Assembly (NCBI GenBank): GCA_012516065.1
Contig: JAAYXD010000005.1
Span: forward strand, 1-48,554
Reading direction: 5' to 3'
DNA from: Clostridiaceae bacterium
GTDB taxonomy: Bacteria > Bacillota > Clostridia > DSM-8532
Length of the DNA: 48,554 bases
A program made the translations under genes and the position numbers. The notes under the pieces are model-generated. The model did no database searches and had not been told where the DNA came from. It saw only the letters and a program-made list of their open reading frames with translations. Below are positions 25,964 through 35,243 of the stretch, in pieces. Each line of letters starts with the position of its first letter. Position 1 is the first letter of the stretch.

Positions 25964-25976
25964 GCGGTATAAAATC

Positions 25977-26981
25977 ATGAGTAAAACACTGTTGGATATA
26001 AACAATTTAAAAGTATCATTTTTTACACCCGCCGGAGAGGTAAAAGCCATTAACGATATATCCATCCGGATGGAGGAAGGAGATGTCCTCGGCATCGTCG
26101 GTGAAAGCGGCAGCGGGAAATCCGTTACGGCTTATTCGATTATGGGTTTGATTCCGTATCCGGGTAGAATCGTATCCGGCACTATCGAATTTAACGGGCA
26201 CAAAATTCATGAAATGACTGAAAAAGAGCTGCAGGATATCCGCGGCAATGAAGTCAGCATTATATTCCAGGATCCGATGACCTCGCTGAACCCCGTTTAC
26301 ACTGTCGGAAATCAGATACAGGAAGTTCTTTTCCTGCATACAAAAATGGACAAGAAACAAGCATATGAAAGATCGCTTGAACTCCTGAGCCTTGTAGGGA
26401 TCAACGAACCCGAAAGACGCCTGAAGCAATACCCTCATGAGCTTTCCGGAGGGATGAGGCAAAGGGTGATGATTGCTATTGCGCTCGCATGTGAGCCGAA
26501 ACTTCTCATTGCGGACGAACCGACCACGGCACTGGACGTCACTATCCAGGCCCAAATATTAGAGCTGATGATGGAATTGAAAAAGAAAATCAATATGTCG
26601 ATTATTCTGATAACCCACGATCTTGGCATAGTAGCAAGCATGTGCGATAAAATCGCGGTTATGTATGCGGGTAAGATTGTAGAATCGGGAACAGCAGATG
26701 ATATTTTTTATAACCCGCAGCATGAATACACAAAAGGACTTTTGAAAAGTATTCCGAAACTGAATAAAAAAGAGCACGAAAAACTGGTTCCCATAAAAGG
26801 GGTTCCCGTGGATATGCTGAATCCGCCGGCAGGATGCCCGTTTGCACCGCGCTGCGACAGCTGCATGAAAATCTGTTTAAGAAAGATGCCGGAATACACA
26901 AATATTTCAGACAAACATATCTGCGCGTGCTGGCTCCTGCAGAAGAAAGGGTACGAAGCCGCAACAGGAGGTGATCGCTAA
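25977..26981 (+). CDS. oppD: Oligopeptide ABC transporter ATPase (OppD)
   Basis: ATP-hydrolysing subunit with Walker A GESGSGKSV, signature LSGGMRQRVMIAIAL, Walker B LLIADEPTTALDVT and a C-terminal peptide-transporter extension with CPFAPRCDSC and CLRKMP, the four-Cys motif that binds a [4Fe-4S] cluster in some DppD/OppD proteins. ATG 25977 is preferred over the earlier frame start at 25920, which would overlap oppC; a weak AGGCGG precedes it. 334 residues. Stop overlaps the start of oppF by one base. Confidence 0.95.
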   Translation: MSKTLLDINNLKVSFFTPAGEVKAINDISIRMEEGDVLGIVGESGSGKSVTAYSIMGLIPYPGRIVSGTIEFNGHKIHEMTEKELQDIRGNEVSIIFQDPMTSLNPVYTVGNQIQEVLFLHTKMDKKQAYERSLELLSLVGINEPERRLKQYPHELSGGMRQRVMIAIALACEPKLLIADEPTTALDVTIQAQILELMMELKKKINMSIILITHDLGIVASMCDKIAVMYAGKIVESGTADDIFYNPQHEYTKGLLKSIPKLNKKEHEKLVPIKGVPVDMLNPPAGCPFAPRCDSCMKICLRKMPEYTNISDKHICACWLLQKKGYEAATGGDR

Positions 26982-27967
26982 TGGCTGCGAATGATAATAA
27001 CATCCTGATTGAAGTAAAAAACCTGAAACAATATTTTCCTGTTGGAAGCGGCCTTTTTGCAAATAAATTTTTAAAAGCGGTGGATGATGTTTCTTTTTAT
27101 ATAGAAAAAGGAGAAACTCTCGGTCTTGTCGGTGAATCGGGATGCGGTAAGACTACGACAGGCCGGACGATTCTGCGTCTATATGAACCTACCGCGGGTA
27201 AAATAATATATGACGGGGTAGATATTACTCACGCCGACATGATGCCGTACCGGAGGAAAATGCAGATTGTTTTCCAGGACCCGTATTCTTCTCTCAATCC
27301 GAGAATGACGGTCGGAGATATAGTGGGCGAGCCGATTGATATCCATAAACTTGCCGGCACCAGGAAAGAAAGAACGGAAAAAATAATACAGTTACTGGAA
27401 TGCGTAGGCCTGAACAGTGAGCATGCGAACCGTTTCCCTCATGAGTTTTCCGGAGGACAGCGGCAGAGGATTGGTATTGCCCGCGCTCTTGCGGTTGATC
27501 CCGAGTTTATCGTATGCGATGAACCCGTATCGGCGCTTGATGTTTCAATACAGGCGCAGATTGTAAATATGTTTGAAGAACTGCAGGAAAAAATGGGCCT
27601 GACATACCTGTTTATCGCACATGATTTATCGGTAGTTAAGCATATAAGCAGGCGCATTGGCGTGATGTACCTCGGAAAGCTCGTGGAGCTTGCAGAAAGC
27701 TATGAACTTACTTTCCATAACGTACATCCATATACGCGTTCATTGATCTCCGCAATACCGATACCCGATCCAGCTGTAAGCCGCAAAAAGAAACGTATCG
27801 TACTTGAAGGCGACGTTCCAAGCCCTTTGAATCCGCCAAGCGGCTGCCGTTTCCGTACAAGATGTCCCTATGCGGACAAACTGTGCGCAGAACAGGAACC
27901 GGAACTCGTTGAAGTATCCAAAGGGCATTTTGCAGCCTGTCATCATCTGGACAGAGTGGCGGACTGA
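26981..27967 (+). CDS. oppF: Oligopeptide ABC transporter ATPase (OppF)
   Basis: Partner ATPase of OppD. Walker [11 protein letters not shown]-loop [19 protein letters not shown], signature [15 protein letters not shown], Walker [16 protein letters not shown]-terminal extension [14 protein letters not shown]. 328 residues. Ribosome binding site AGGAGGTGATC is a perfect match to the 16S rRNA 3' end and overlaps the oppD C-terminus, so translation is coupled yet strong. Confidence 0.96.
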   Translation: MAANDNNILIEVKNLKQYFPVGSGLFANKFLKAVDDVSFYIEKGETLGLVGESGCGKTTTGRTILRLYEPTAGKIIYDGVDITHADMMPYRRKMQIVFQDPYSSLNPRMTVGDIVGEPIDIHKLAGTRKERTEKIIQLLECVGLNSEHANRFPHEFSGGQRQRIGIARALAVDPEFIVCDEPVSALDVSIQAQIVNMFEELQEKMGLTYLFIAHDLSVVKHISRRIGVMYLGKLVELAESYELTFHNVHPYTRSLISAIPIPDPAVSRKKKRIVLEGDVPSPLNPPSGCRFRTRCPYADKLCAEQEPELVEVSKGHFAACHHLDRVAD

Positions 27968-28040
27968 ATATTAAGCAGAATTTTCATATTTCCCGTGAAC
28001 GATATTGATTTTAAACTCAATCTATACTAGGTATTCTGTT

Positions 28041-28060
28041 TATGATAATATGTTATCATA
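28041..28060. promoter_or_regulatory. Perfect dyad between oppF and oppA, candidate operator
   Basis: TATGATAA-TATG-TTATCATA, 8-bp arms, followed at once by CCAG-GTTTTT-CTGG. It lies in the 159-bp gap in front of oppA, near a possible promoter around 28005-28035 (TTGATT, TATTCT). It would fit separate control of the binding protein. Confidence 0.5.
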
Positions 28061-28126
28061 CCAGGTTTTTCTGGTTAAACATATTGCATTTATGCAAAAA
28101 ATAAATAAAAAAAGGAGAGGAAGAAC

Positions 28127-29719
28127 ATGAAAAAAATTGCTATTCTTTTGGCGGCAGTCATGCTTTTCGGAATTGCAGCGAGCGGCTGTACACCACAGAC
28201 AAAATCGATATCCGAACTTGCCGTGCATGTAGGTTCGGAACCGGACATTATCGACCCGGCTCTGAATTCCGCGGTTGATGGAGCCACACTCATCGTTCAC
28301 GCATTTGAAGGGCTATATACCCTCGACAAGGACGGGGTACCTGTCCCGGGCCAGGCTGAATCCTGTACCATCAGCGACGACGGGTTAACCTACACTTTCA
28401 AACTTCGTGACGGTTTGAAATGGAGTGATGGTAAGGAGCTTACGGCAGAAGATTTCGTATATTCGTGGAACAGGGCAATCGATCCCGAAACAGCGGCCGA
28501 CTATGAGTACATGTTTGAGTCGATTGCAGGCTACGAAGAAGGAAAACTTGAAGTATCGGCTCCCGACAGCAAAACGCTTGTAGTAAAACTTAAGGCTATT
28601 ACACCGTACTTCCTTGAATTATGCGCATTCCCGACATTCTATCCGGTCCGCAAGGACATAGTCGAAGCAAATCCCGATACGTGGACACTCGATCCGAAGA
28701 CTTACATCGGCAATGGACCGTATATGCTCGAAGAATGGGTGCATGATTCGCATATGATTTACAAAAAGAACCCGAATTACTGGAATGCTTCCAAAATAAC
28801 GGGACCTGATCGCATTAAATTTGTGCTTATGGATGACTCGAACGCTATTCTTGCTGCATTCGAGAACGAGGAAATCCTGTTTGCCGATGATATGCCAAAC
28901 GATGAAATCAATGCATGGAAAGACAGACCTGAATTCAATATCGAAGGGCAGCTGGGAACATATTATATCAGCTTTAACGTAAAAAAGCCGTACCTGGACA
29001 ACCCGAAGGTTCGTCAGGCACTGACGCTGGCAGTCGATCGCGATTATATCTGCGTGAACATCGGCCAGGCAGGGCAGCAGCCTGCAGGAGCGTTTGTCCC
29101 GATAGGTTTGTCGGATGCCGATCCGACGAAGGAATTCCGCGAGGTTGGCGGCGATTACTATGATCCTTCAAAAGAAGCTTATGAAAAGAATCTCGAAAAA
29201 GCGAAGCAGCTTCTTGCCGAAGCCGGGTATCCGAACGGAGAAGGCCTGCCTACTTTTGAATACCTGTATAACGAAAGCACCGGGCATCAAATGATCGGCG
29301 AAGCCCTGCAGGATATGTGGAAAAAGATAGGCGTTAATATTACACTCGTTTCACAGGAATGGAATACATTCCTTAATACCCGCAAGAACGGCGAATACGA
29401 AATCGCCCGCAACGGATGGCTCGGAGACTACAACGATCCCATTTCGTTCCTCGATATGTGGATAACCGGCAGTGGAAACAACGACGCGCAGTGGTCGAAT
29501 CCGAAATACGACGAAATAATCAGGAAGGTCAAGAGTTCATCCGACAGAGAGGAACGTATGAAGCTCATGCATCAGGCAGAAGACATACTGTTTGAGGAAT
29601 GGGTTCTCTGCCCGATCTACTATTACGTAGATATATATCTTAAGAGCGAGAAGCTTGATGGATTCTATTCATCACCTCTCGGCTACAAGTATTTTATGTA
29701 TACAACCTTAAAGGATTAA
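28127..29719 (+). CDS. oppA: Oligopeptide-binding lipoprotein (OppA/SBP family 5)
   Basis: Captures peptides outside the cell and delivers them to OppBCDF. Lipoprotein signal peptide with lipobox ASGC (Cys near residue 24). SBP_bac_5 features: EPDIIDPALNSAVDGATLIVHAFEGLY, GLTYTFKLRDGLKWSDGKELTAEDFVYSWNRAIDP, TYIGNGPYMLEEW, KVRQALTLAVDRDYI and the C-terminal RNGWLGDYNDPISFLDMW. 530 residues, normal length. AAGGAGAGGAAGAAC precedes ATG. Last gene of the locus, closed by a terminator. Confidence 0.95.
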   Translation: MKKIAILLAAVMLFGIAASGCTPQTKSISELAVHVGSEPDIIDPALNSAVDGATLIVHAFEGLYTLDKDGVPVPGQAESCTISDDGLTYTFKLRDGLKWSDGKELTAEDFVYSWNRAIDPETAADYEYMFESIAGYEEGKLEVSAPDSKTLVVKLKAITPYFLELCAFPTFYPVRKDIVEANPDTWTLDPKTYIGNGPYMLEEWVHDSHMIYKKNPNYWNASKITGPDRIKFVLMDDSNAILAAFENEEILFADDMPNDEINAWKDRPEFNIEGQLGTYYISFNVKKPYLDNPKVRQALTLAVDRDYICVNIGQAGQQPAGAFVPIGLSDADPTKEFREVGGDYYDPSKEAYEKNLEKAKQLLAEAGYPNGEGLPTFEYLYNESTGHQMIGEALQDMWKKIGVNITLVSQEWNTFLNTRKNGEYEIARNGWLGDYNDPISFLDMWITGSGNNDAQWSNPKYDEIIRKVKSSSDREERMKLMHQAEDILFEEWVLCPIYYYVDIYLKSEKLDGFYSSPLGYKYFMYTTLKD

Positions 29720-29754
29720 AATTTATTATGCCGCAGAAAAAGCGGAATAACATA

Positions 29755-29785
29755 AAAGGCGGAGTATAATGCTCCGCTTTTTTTT
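29755..29785 (+). terminator. Rho-independent terminator after oppA
   Basis: GGCGGAG and CTCCGC pair around TATAATG with A-rich and T-rich flanks, ending in T8 or more. About 36 bp after the oppA stop. Confidence 0.92.
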
Positions 29786-29834
29786 ATTTATTTCTTTACC
29801 ATTCTTTATAAATAAAGTTGACATAAAAACGCTA

Positions 29835-29862
29835 TAATCTCTGTTGCGTTTTTGCCCGATAT
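29835..29862 (+). promoter_or_regulatory. Possible sigma-28 (SigD-type) promoter of the chemoreceptor
   Basis: TAAT, 16 bp, CCCGATAT, compared with the motility consensus TAAA-N15-GCCGATAT. Seven of eight match in the -10. A sigma-A-like TTGACA (29818-29823) lies nearby but its spacing to TATAAT is wrong. Confidence 0.35.
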
Positions 29863-29916
29863 TACGAAAAAATACTATTTTTCTGTTTTTATTTTTATAT
29901 AAGGAGGGCTTTATAA

Positions 29917-31667
29917 ATGGCCAAATTCATTCGATTTCACAACATCCGGCTGCGCTACAAAATGTTTTTTCCGCTTGCGCTTTCATTAATTGCGCTATTA
30001 CTTGTTTCCATAACATCGATATCCTATTCGAAATCATTGATGGGCTTTCTTGTCACAAATTTGTATGATGAGTTTTATAAAAGCTCATATTGGCTGTTCA
30101 ATGCCGACAGGGATTTCTACCAGGCCCTTGTTGCTCAAAACAACCTTGAGAACGCGGTTACACAGGAAGAAAAAATGCCGCGAAAGATTCTTACAATGAA
30201 AATGTTTCACAGACACTTGAGCGGGTTAGCAATGCAAGAACCATTATCTTCGACAATATCTCCAAATTTGAGGGCTATCTTCACCCTGCCTCCCGGATGT
30301 CGCTGCCCGAACTGTTCGATCTTTTTGATAAAGACTTCAGATTGTGGCGGGAACAGTTTGACGAGGTAAGCCATACCGTAAAAAACAAAGCTGAAAGTCT
30401 TAAATACTTTGATTCGGCAAGGGAGGCAATCAATCAGATTGAGGAAATCCTTGACGAGTACAGCGTCGACATTCTTGAACAGAGCAGCGGGTTAATTGCC
30501 AGACTGCAATATACGCTTTTAGTTATTTCCGCTCTCGCTGTTGCGGTATCTCTGTTCTTTGGCATAATCACAATCATCGGTGTAAATAAAAGAACAAAAA
30601 CTACGGTCAGTTTTATAGAAAAAACGTCGAATTTAGACTTAACGAGTGACAGCGCTTATGAATCGATTATGAAAGATAAGGATGAATTCGGTATAATAAT
30701 CAACGCGGAGGCAATTGCGAGAAACGAATTCAGAAAACTGATCAAAGAGGTAAAAGATCAAATTTCGATGCTGAATGACGCAATCCTATTGACAAAAAAC
30801 AATATGAGCAAGTTAGGAGAGGCTATTGAAGACATTTCGGCCACCACGGAAGAATTGTCCGCAGGAACCGAAGAAACCGCCGCTTTTACGGAAGAAATGA
30901 ACGCAACGTCAAAAGAAATCGAAATGGCCGTTGAACAAATAAAAAACAAGGCTCAGGACGGCAATTATATTGCGGATGAAATCAGCACGCGGGCTGTTGA
31001 ACTTGGCAGGAATTTCAAGACTTCATATGAAAACGGCAACAAGGTATTCAACAGCGTGAAGCAGAAGCTTCAAAACGCTCTTGATGAGTCCAAAGCCATT
31101 GAGCAGGTTAATGTCCTTGCGGATACGATATTGCAGATAACGGCGCAGACAAACCTGCTGTCCCTGAACGCCGCCATTGAAGCCGCAAGGGCGGGTGAAG
31201 CGGGTAAAGGGTTTGCCGTTGTTGCGGAAGAAATCAGAAAGCTTGCCGATGATTCCAAAAACGCGGTTGCCGAAATACAGAAAGTAACCGAAAAAATAAT
31301 TGAAGCCGTTAATAATCTTGCCGAAACTTCGAATGATTTGCTTACATACGTTGATAAGGATATCCGGAATGATTATAACACAATGCTCACAACACTCGAG
31401 CAATATGAAGGCGATGCGGACAGGATAAACGTTATTATTTCCGACTTGAACTCAACCGCGCACGAGTTGCTCGAAGTAACCCGGAATATGACAAAAGCGA
31501 TAGATGAAGTTACCGCAGCGACAAACGAAGGGGCGTCAGGAACCACTAACATTGCAGAAAGAGCTGCCGCCGTTGCCGCTATGACAAGTGATGTCGTTGA
31601 AAGGATCAATTTCGCAAAAGAAGGTGCCGACCAGTTAATGAACAGCGTTATGAGATTCACAACATAA
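29917..31667 (+). pseudogene. Methyl-accepting chemotaxis protein, frameshifted in an A-run
   Basis: Membrane chemoreceptor signalling to CheA/CheW. The N-terminus (MAKFIRFHNIRLRYKMFFP, then a membrane helix) is in one frame; from about base 30176 homology continues in another. Adding one A to the six-A run at 30170-30175 joins them: [21 protein letters not shown]..., then [15 protein letters not shown]. Reconstructed length is about 583 residues: helix 1 (~18-40), extracellular four-helix-type sensor, helix 2 ([20 protein letters not shown]), HAMP-like stretch, and the signalling tip [48 protein letters not shown]-like region. The downstream part alone could start at ATG 30297 but lacks helix 1. 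Ribosome binding site AAGGAGGG precedes 29917. Confidence 0.85.
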
Positions 31668-31693
31668 TGATTTGAATCTGTACGGCAAACGGG

Positions 31694-31724
31694 TTGACAT
31701 TTTGACGCCGATATGATTTATAAT
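31694..31724 (+). promoter_or_regulatory. Promoter of the metal ABC transporter operon
   Basis: -35 TTGACA, 19-bp spacer, -10 TATAAT. The spacing is longer than ideal, which is common for regulated promoters. Confidence 0.6.
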
Positions 31725-31740
31725 GATATTGCCTAATATC
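31725..31740. promoter_or_regulatory. Dyad at the transcription start, candidate metalloregulator site
   Basis: GATATT-GCCT-AATATC, 6-bp arms, lies immediately after the -10 where a repressor would block initiation. Its sequence does not match the classical Zur or Fur consensus I know. Confidence 0.4.
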
Positions 31741-31760
31741 GTAGAATGCGAGGTGGGCAA

Positions 31761-32633
31761 ATGAAAACAGTATTTAGGCTTATTACTGCTTTGGTAATTA
31801 TTTTACAAATACTGCTTACAGTTTCATGCGCGTCCGGTACGGATAAAAAAGACGCCAGGTTTACGGTTGCCGTATCAATCGTCCCGCAGGAGACCTTTGT
31901 AAAAGAAGTTACCGGCGGCAGCATTGATATAGTCACGGCCATTCCTCCCGGCAAAAGCCCTGAAACTTATGCCCCGTCGCCCATTGAACTTGAAAAACTA
32001 AGCCGTTCTTCTATTTATTTTTCGATTGGTGTTCCCGCCGAAGTAGGCATACTTGACAAGCTTAAGGACATTAACGGAAACATAAAAATAGTGGATTTGG
32101 CCGGCAAGGTAAAAGAACATTATCCGGAAATCGAAATCGTGCCTGGTCATAGAGACCCGCACATATGGCTCTCACCCAAACGGGCTGCGGTAATGGTCGA
32201 CATAATCTCGCAGGAGCTGTCGGATATTGATAAAGACAACAGTGAAAAATACCGAGAAAACGCGCAAAAATATATTGAAAAGCTGATTGATCTCGATAAA
32301 AAAATAAGCAGGTTATTAAGCAATTATAGGAACAGGACCTTTATTGTATATCATCCTTCCCTTGGCTATTTTGCCGACGATTATGGGCTTAATATGGTTT
32401 CTATAGAGGAAGAAGGCAAGGAAGCCGCCCCGCTTAACCTTCAGAAAGTTATAGACATTGCGAGGGAACAGAATATAAAGACGGTTTTCTACCAATCCGA
32501 AATGGACAGCAAGCAGTCAAGGGTATTTGCCGATGAAATAGGAGGAAAGGCGGTTCAGGTAACTCCCCTCGCCCCCGATTATATCGACAATATTAAAAAA
32601 ATAGCCGCCGAACTGGTTAAGTCATTCGAATAG
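31761..32633 (+). CDS. Metal (zinc/manganese-type) ABC transporter substrate-binding lipoprotein
   Basis: Cluster A-I (ZnuA/TroA) binding protein. Signal peptide with lipobox near VSCASG. Start ATG 31761 follows GAGGTGGG; the longer start adds five residues. Ligand positions: the usual first His of DPHxYEP is Glu here (GKSPETYAPSP), the second His is in HRDPHIWLSP and the third in VYHPSLGYFADDYG. No His-rich loop. The ETY variant occurs in a branch of the family also seen in other anaerobes, so it is probably functional, but the metal preference may differ from zinc. First gene of a binding protein-ATPase-permease operon. Confidence 0.88.
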   Translation: MKTVFRLITALVIILQILLTVSCASGTDKKDARFTVAVSIVPQETFVKEVTGGSIDIVTAIPPGKSPETYAPSPIELEKLSRSSIYFSIGVPAEVGILDKLKDINGNIKIVDLAGKVKEHYPEIEIVPGHRDPHIWLSPKRAAVMVDIISQELSDIDKDNSEKYRENAQKYIEKLIDLDKKISRLLSNYRNRTFIVYHPSLGYFADDYGLNMVSIEEEGKEAAPLNLQKVIDIAREQNIKTVFYQSEMDSKQSRVFADEIGGKAVQVTPLAPDYIDNIKKIAAELVKSFE

Positions 32634-32654
32634 GCATGAAAAAAGGTGCAAGAA

Positions 32655-33413
32655 ATGAATTATGCGATAGAAATAAAAAACCTGACCGTTTTCTATAACA
32701 AAACATGTGCTTTATCGGACATTAATCTCACCGTAGCCGAAAAGGATTTTCTTGCAATCATCGGGCCGAACGGCGGAGGAAAAAGTACACTTGTCAAGTC
32801 GGTTCTCGGAATAGTCATGCCCCAGCACGGGGAAATCAGAATATTCGGCCGGGACCCGGAAAAATACGCCGATCCGATTGGTTATGTTCCTCAGTTTTCG
32901 CATTTTATTCACGATTTTCCGATCAGCGTTATCGATGTTATTTTAACTGGAAGGCTGCATGGACGGACAGGTTTATTCCACCGCTACTCAAAAAAAGATT
33001 ACGAAATAGCTGAAAGCATGCTTGACAGGCTTAATATAACCCATCTCAGAAACAGGCAGATTTCCCAATTATCCGGCGGGCAGTTTCAAAAGGTTATGAT
33101 TCTGAGAGCCCTTGCCACGGAACCTGAATTGCTGCTTTTGGATGAGCCTACCGCAAATGTTGATAATGACTCAAAAACACAGATTTATGAATTTTTAAAG
33201 GAGATTAACCGCTCGGTGACAATTATTCTTATCACGCATGACACCGCGGCGATATCATCATATGTTAAAAATGTTGCGTGCCTTAACAAAAGACTGTTTT
33301 ATCACGGTGAAATTGAGCTTGATAATGATATTATACAAAAAACTTTTGGGTGTCCCGTTGATTTGATTGCGCACGGTGTTCCCCATAGAGTTTTGCGTGA
33401 TCACGGGGAGTGA
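32655..33413 (+). CDS. Metal ABC transporter ATPase (ZnuC/MntB type)
   Basis: ATPase of the operon. Walker A IGPNGGGKSTLVKSVLGI, Q-loop GYVPQFSHF, signature LSGGQFQKVMILRALAT, Walker B LLLLDEPTANVDN, H-loop LITHDT. ATG 32655 is preferred over GTG 32646. 252 residues, normal for the family. Followed by the permease after four bases. Confidence 0.93.
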   Translation: MNYAIEIKNLTVFYNKTCALSDINLTVAEKDFLAIIGPNGGGKSTLVKSVLGIVMPQHGEIRIFGRDPEKYADPIGYVPQFSHFIHDFPISVIDVILTGRLHGRTGLFHRYSKKDYEIAESMLDRLNITHLRNRQISQLSGGQFQKVMILRALATEPELLLLDEPTANVDNDSKTQIYEFLKEINRSVTIILITHDTAAISSYVKNVACLNKRLFYHGEIELDNDIIQKTFGCPVDLIAHGVPHRVLRDHGE

Positions 33414-33417
33414 CGGT

Positions 33418-34260
33418 ATGTTAAAAGCGCTGTTTGAATACAATTTTCTTCAGAACGCGTTTCTTTGCTCAATACTTATAAGCATTGCATGCGGAATTAT
33501 CGGAACGGTTATAATTTTAAAAAGGCTTGTCATGATAAGCGGTGGTATATCGCATACCTCTTTCGGAGGCGTAGGATTAGGCTATTTCCTCGGAATCGAG
33601 CCTATTATCGGCGCTTTTGTCTTTGCCGTTGCAGCCGCGATAGGAATCGGTTATATCGGCAAAAAATCGCACCGAAATTCAGATATAGCAACCGGAATCT
33701 TCTGGTCTGCGGGAATGGCTTTGGGCATTCTCTTCATATCGTTTACTCCGGGTTATCCGCCCGATATTTCTTCATATTTGTTCGGTGATATCTTAACCGT
33801 ATCAAAAACCGATTTACTGCTTACCGTTATTCTTGATGCCGTTATAATTTTCTTTATCATCGCGTTCTATAACTATTTCAGGGCATATTTGTTTGATGAT
33901 GAATTCGCCGCCGTACTGAAAATCAATGTAAACCTGATAAACAATATTCTGCATGTGATAATAGCTTTGACAATAGTTATTCTGATACGCGCGGTCGGAA
34001 TCGTGCTCGTTCTCGCGTTATTAACCGCTCCTGCGGCTATTGCAAAGCTTTTCAGCGGTAATTTGAAATCAATCATGCTGTTATCGGTATTCATCAGTCT
34101 TGTATTGTGCTTTGCCGGACTATGGGCTTCATACCGCTTCAATATCGCTTCCGGCGCGTCAATAGCGCTGTTATCATCCTTGTTGTATTTTGCCGCGCAT
34201 CTTGTCAGGAAGATTTCGGATTATATAACAGACAGAAAAATGCAAAACCAGGGGAACTGA
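33418..34260 (+). CDS. Metal ABC transporter permease (ZnuB type)
   Basis: ABC-3 family membrane protein, 280 residues with about eight helices. MISGGISHTSFGGVGLGYFLGIEP is the ABC-3 signature, and VGIVLVLALLTAPAAIAKLFSGN lies near residue 200. Start ATG 33418, four bases after the ATPase stop, has GGGGAG upstream; the earlier frame start (33367) overlaps the ATPase. Convergent with the lpl-type permease gene; the 51-bp gap has no clear terminator. Confidence 0.92.
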   Translation: MLKALFEYNFLQNAFLCSILISIACGIIGTVIILKRLVMISGGISHTSFGGVGLGYFLGIEPIIGAFVFAVAAAIGIGYIGKKSHRNSDIATGIFWSAGMALGILFISFTPGYPPDISSYLFGDILTVSKTDLLLTVILDAVIIFFIIAFYNYFRAYLFDDEFAAVLKINVNLINNILHVIIALTIVILIRAVGIVLVLALLTAPAAIAKLFSGNLKSIMLLSVFISLVLCFAGLWASYRFNIASGASIALLSSLLYFAAHLVRKISDYITDRKMQNQGN

Positions 34261-34311
34261 TTCCAATATCCCCCGGCTGATATGATTACACGGAAAAACA
34301 GTATATATGAG

Positions 34312-35208
34312 TTAACCTTTCACACCGCCCAATGTAATACCCTTGACGTAGTACTTCTGAAAGAAAGGATAGATGAACAGCATTGGTACCACACCGACTA
34401 CCGCGATTGCCATTATAACGGAATCCGTCGGCATGGTTGCGAGCATTTCACCGGCCATATCCCCGAAAAAGCCGGACTTCAGATAACGGATATCCAGCAG
34501 AAGACGATTCAGTACATTTTGAACATTGTAATATTTTGTATCCGACAAATAATACAATCCGTTTAACCACGAGTTCCAGTAAGCCAATCCCTGCATTAAT
34601 CCGACAGTTGCCAAAATAGGACGGGACAGGGGCAGACAAATCTTAAAAAATATACGCCCCTCACTTGCGCCGTCTATGCGGGCCGCTTCATAGAGTTCCT
34701 GCGGAATGTTCGTTCTAAAATAGGACCTGAGCAGCATCACATTAAACCCATTTACCAGCAGGGATGGAAAAACCTGTGCCCAAATCGTATTCTTGATACG
34801 AAAAAGCTGAGTATACATCAAATAGGTAGGAACCAGGCCACCATTGAACAGGATTGTAAATAAAACCAAAAAGTTAAGTATTCTGCTCCCCTTCAGGTTA
34901 TTGTGCGCTAAACCATATGCAAGCATTGAAGAAATTAAAAGTCCTAAAGAGGTCCCAAACACTGTTGTAAAAACGGTCACCAGGTATGCGTTTACCATTG
35001 CTTCAAAATCTTTGCTCAAGTATACGTAAGCGGCTGCACTCCATTTCGACGGGAAAAAACTGTACCCTTCATTAATGATTACATTGTTATCGGTAAAAGA
35101 ACCGATCACCAGTAATAAAAACGGTATAATGCAGCAGATTGATATTATGGTAAGGATTACACACGCAACAAAAGTATTTATTCTGTTCTGCTTCAATTTA
35201 GACTTCAT
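34312..35208 (-). CDS. Carbohydrate ABC transporter permease (LplC/YtcP type)
   Basis: Inner-membrane subunit of a CUT1 sugar importer. 298 residues, six helices, and the EAA loop IPQELYEAARIDGASEGRIFFKICLPLSRPIL. The YVKGITLGGVKG C-terminus is the LplC hallmark. Start ATG 35208 (AAAGGG upstream) instead of 35238. Last gene of the locus operon. No ATPase in the operon, as is normal for Lpl-type systems. Confidence 0.93.
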   Translation of the reverse strand: MKSKLKQNRINTFVACVILTIISICCIIPFLLLVIGSFTDNNVIINEGYSFFPSKWSAAAYVYLSKDFEAMVNAYLVTVFTTVFGTSLGLLISSMLAYGLAHNNLKGSRILNFLVLFTILFNGGLVPTYLMYTQLFRIKNTIWAQVFPSLLVNGFNVMLLRSYFRTNIPQELYEAARIDGASEGRIFFKICLPLSRPILATVGLMQGLAYWNSWLNGLYYLSDTKYYNVQNVLNRLLLDIRYLKSGFFGDMAGEMLATMPTDSVIMAIAVVGVVPMLFIYPFFQKYYVKGITLGGVKG

Positions 35209-35243
35209 GATCCGATTACCCTTTCTTTCTGTAAACAAATACT

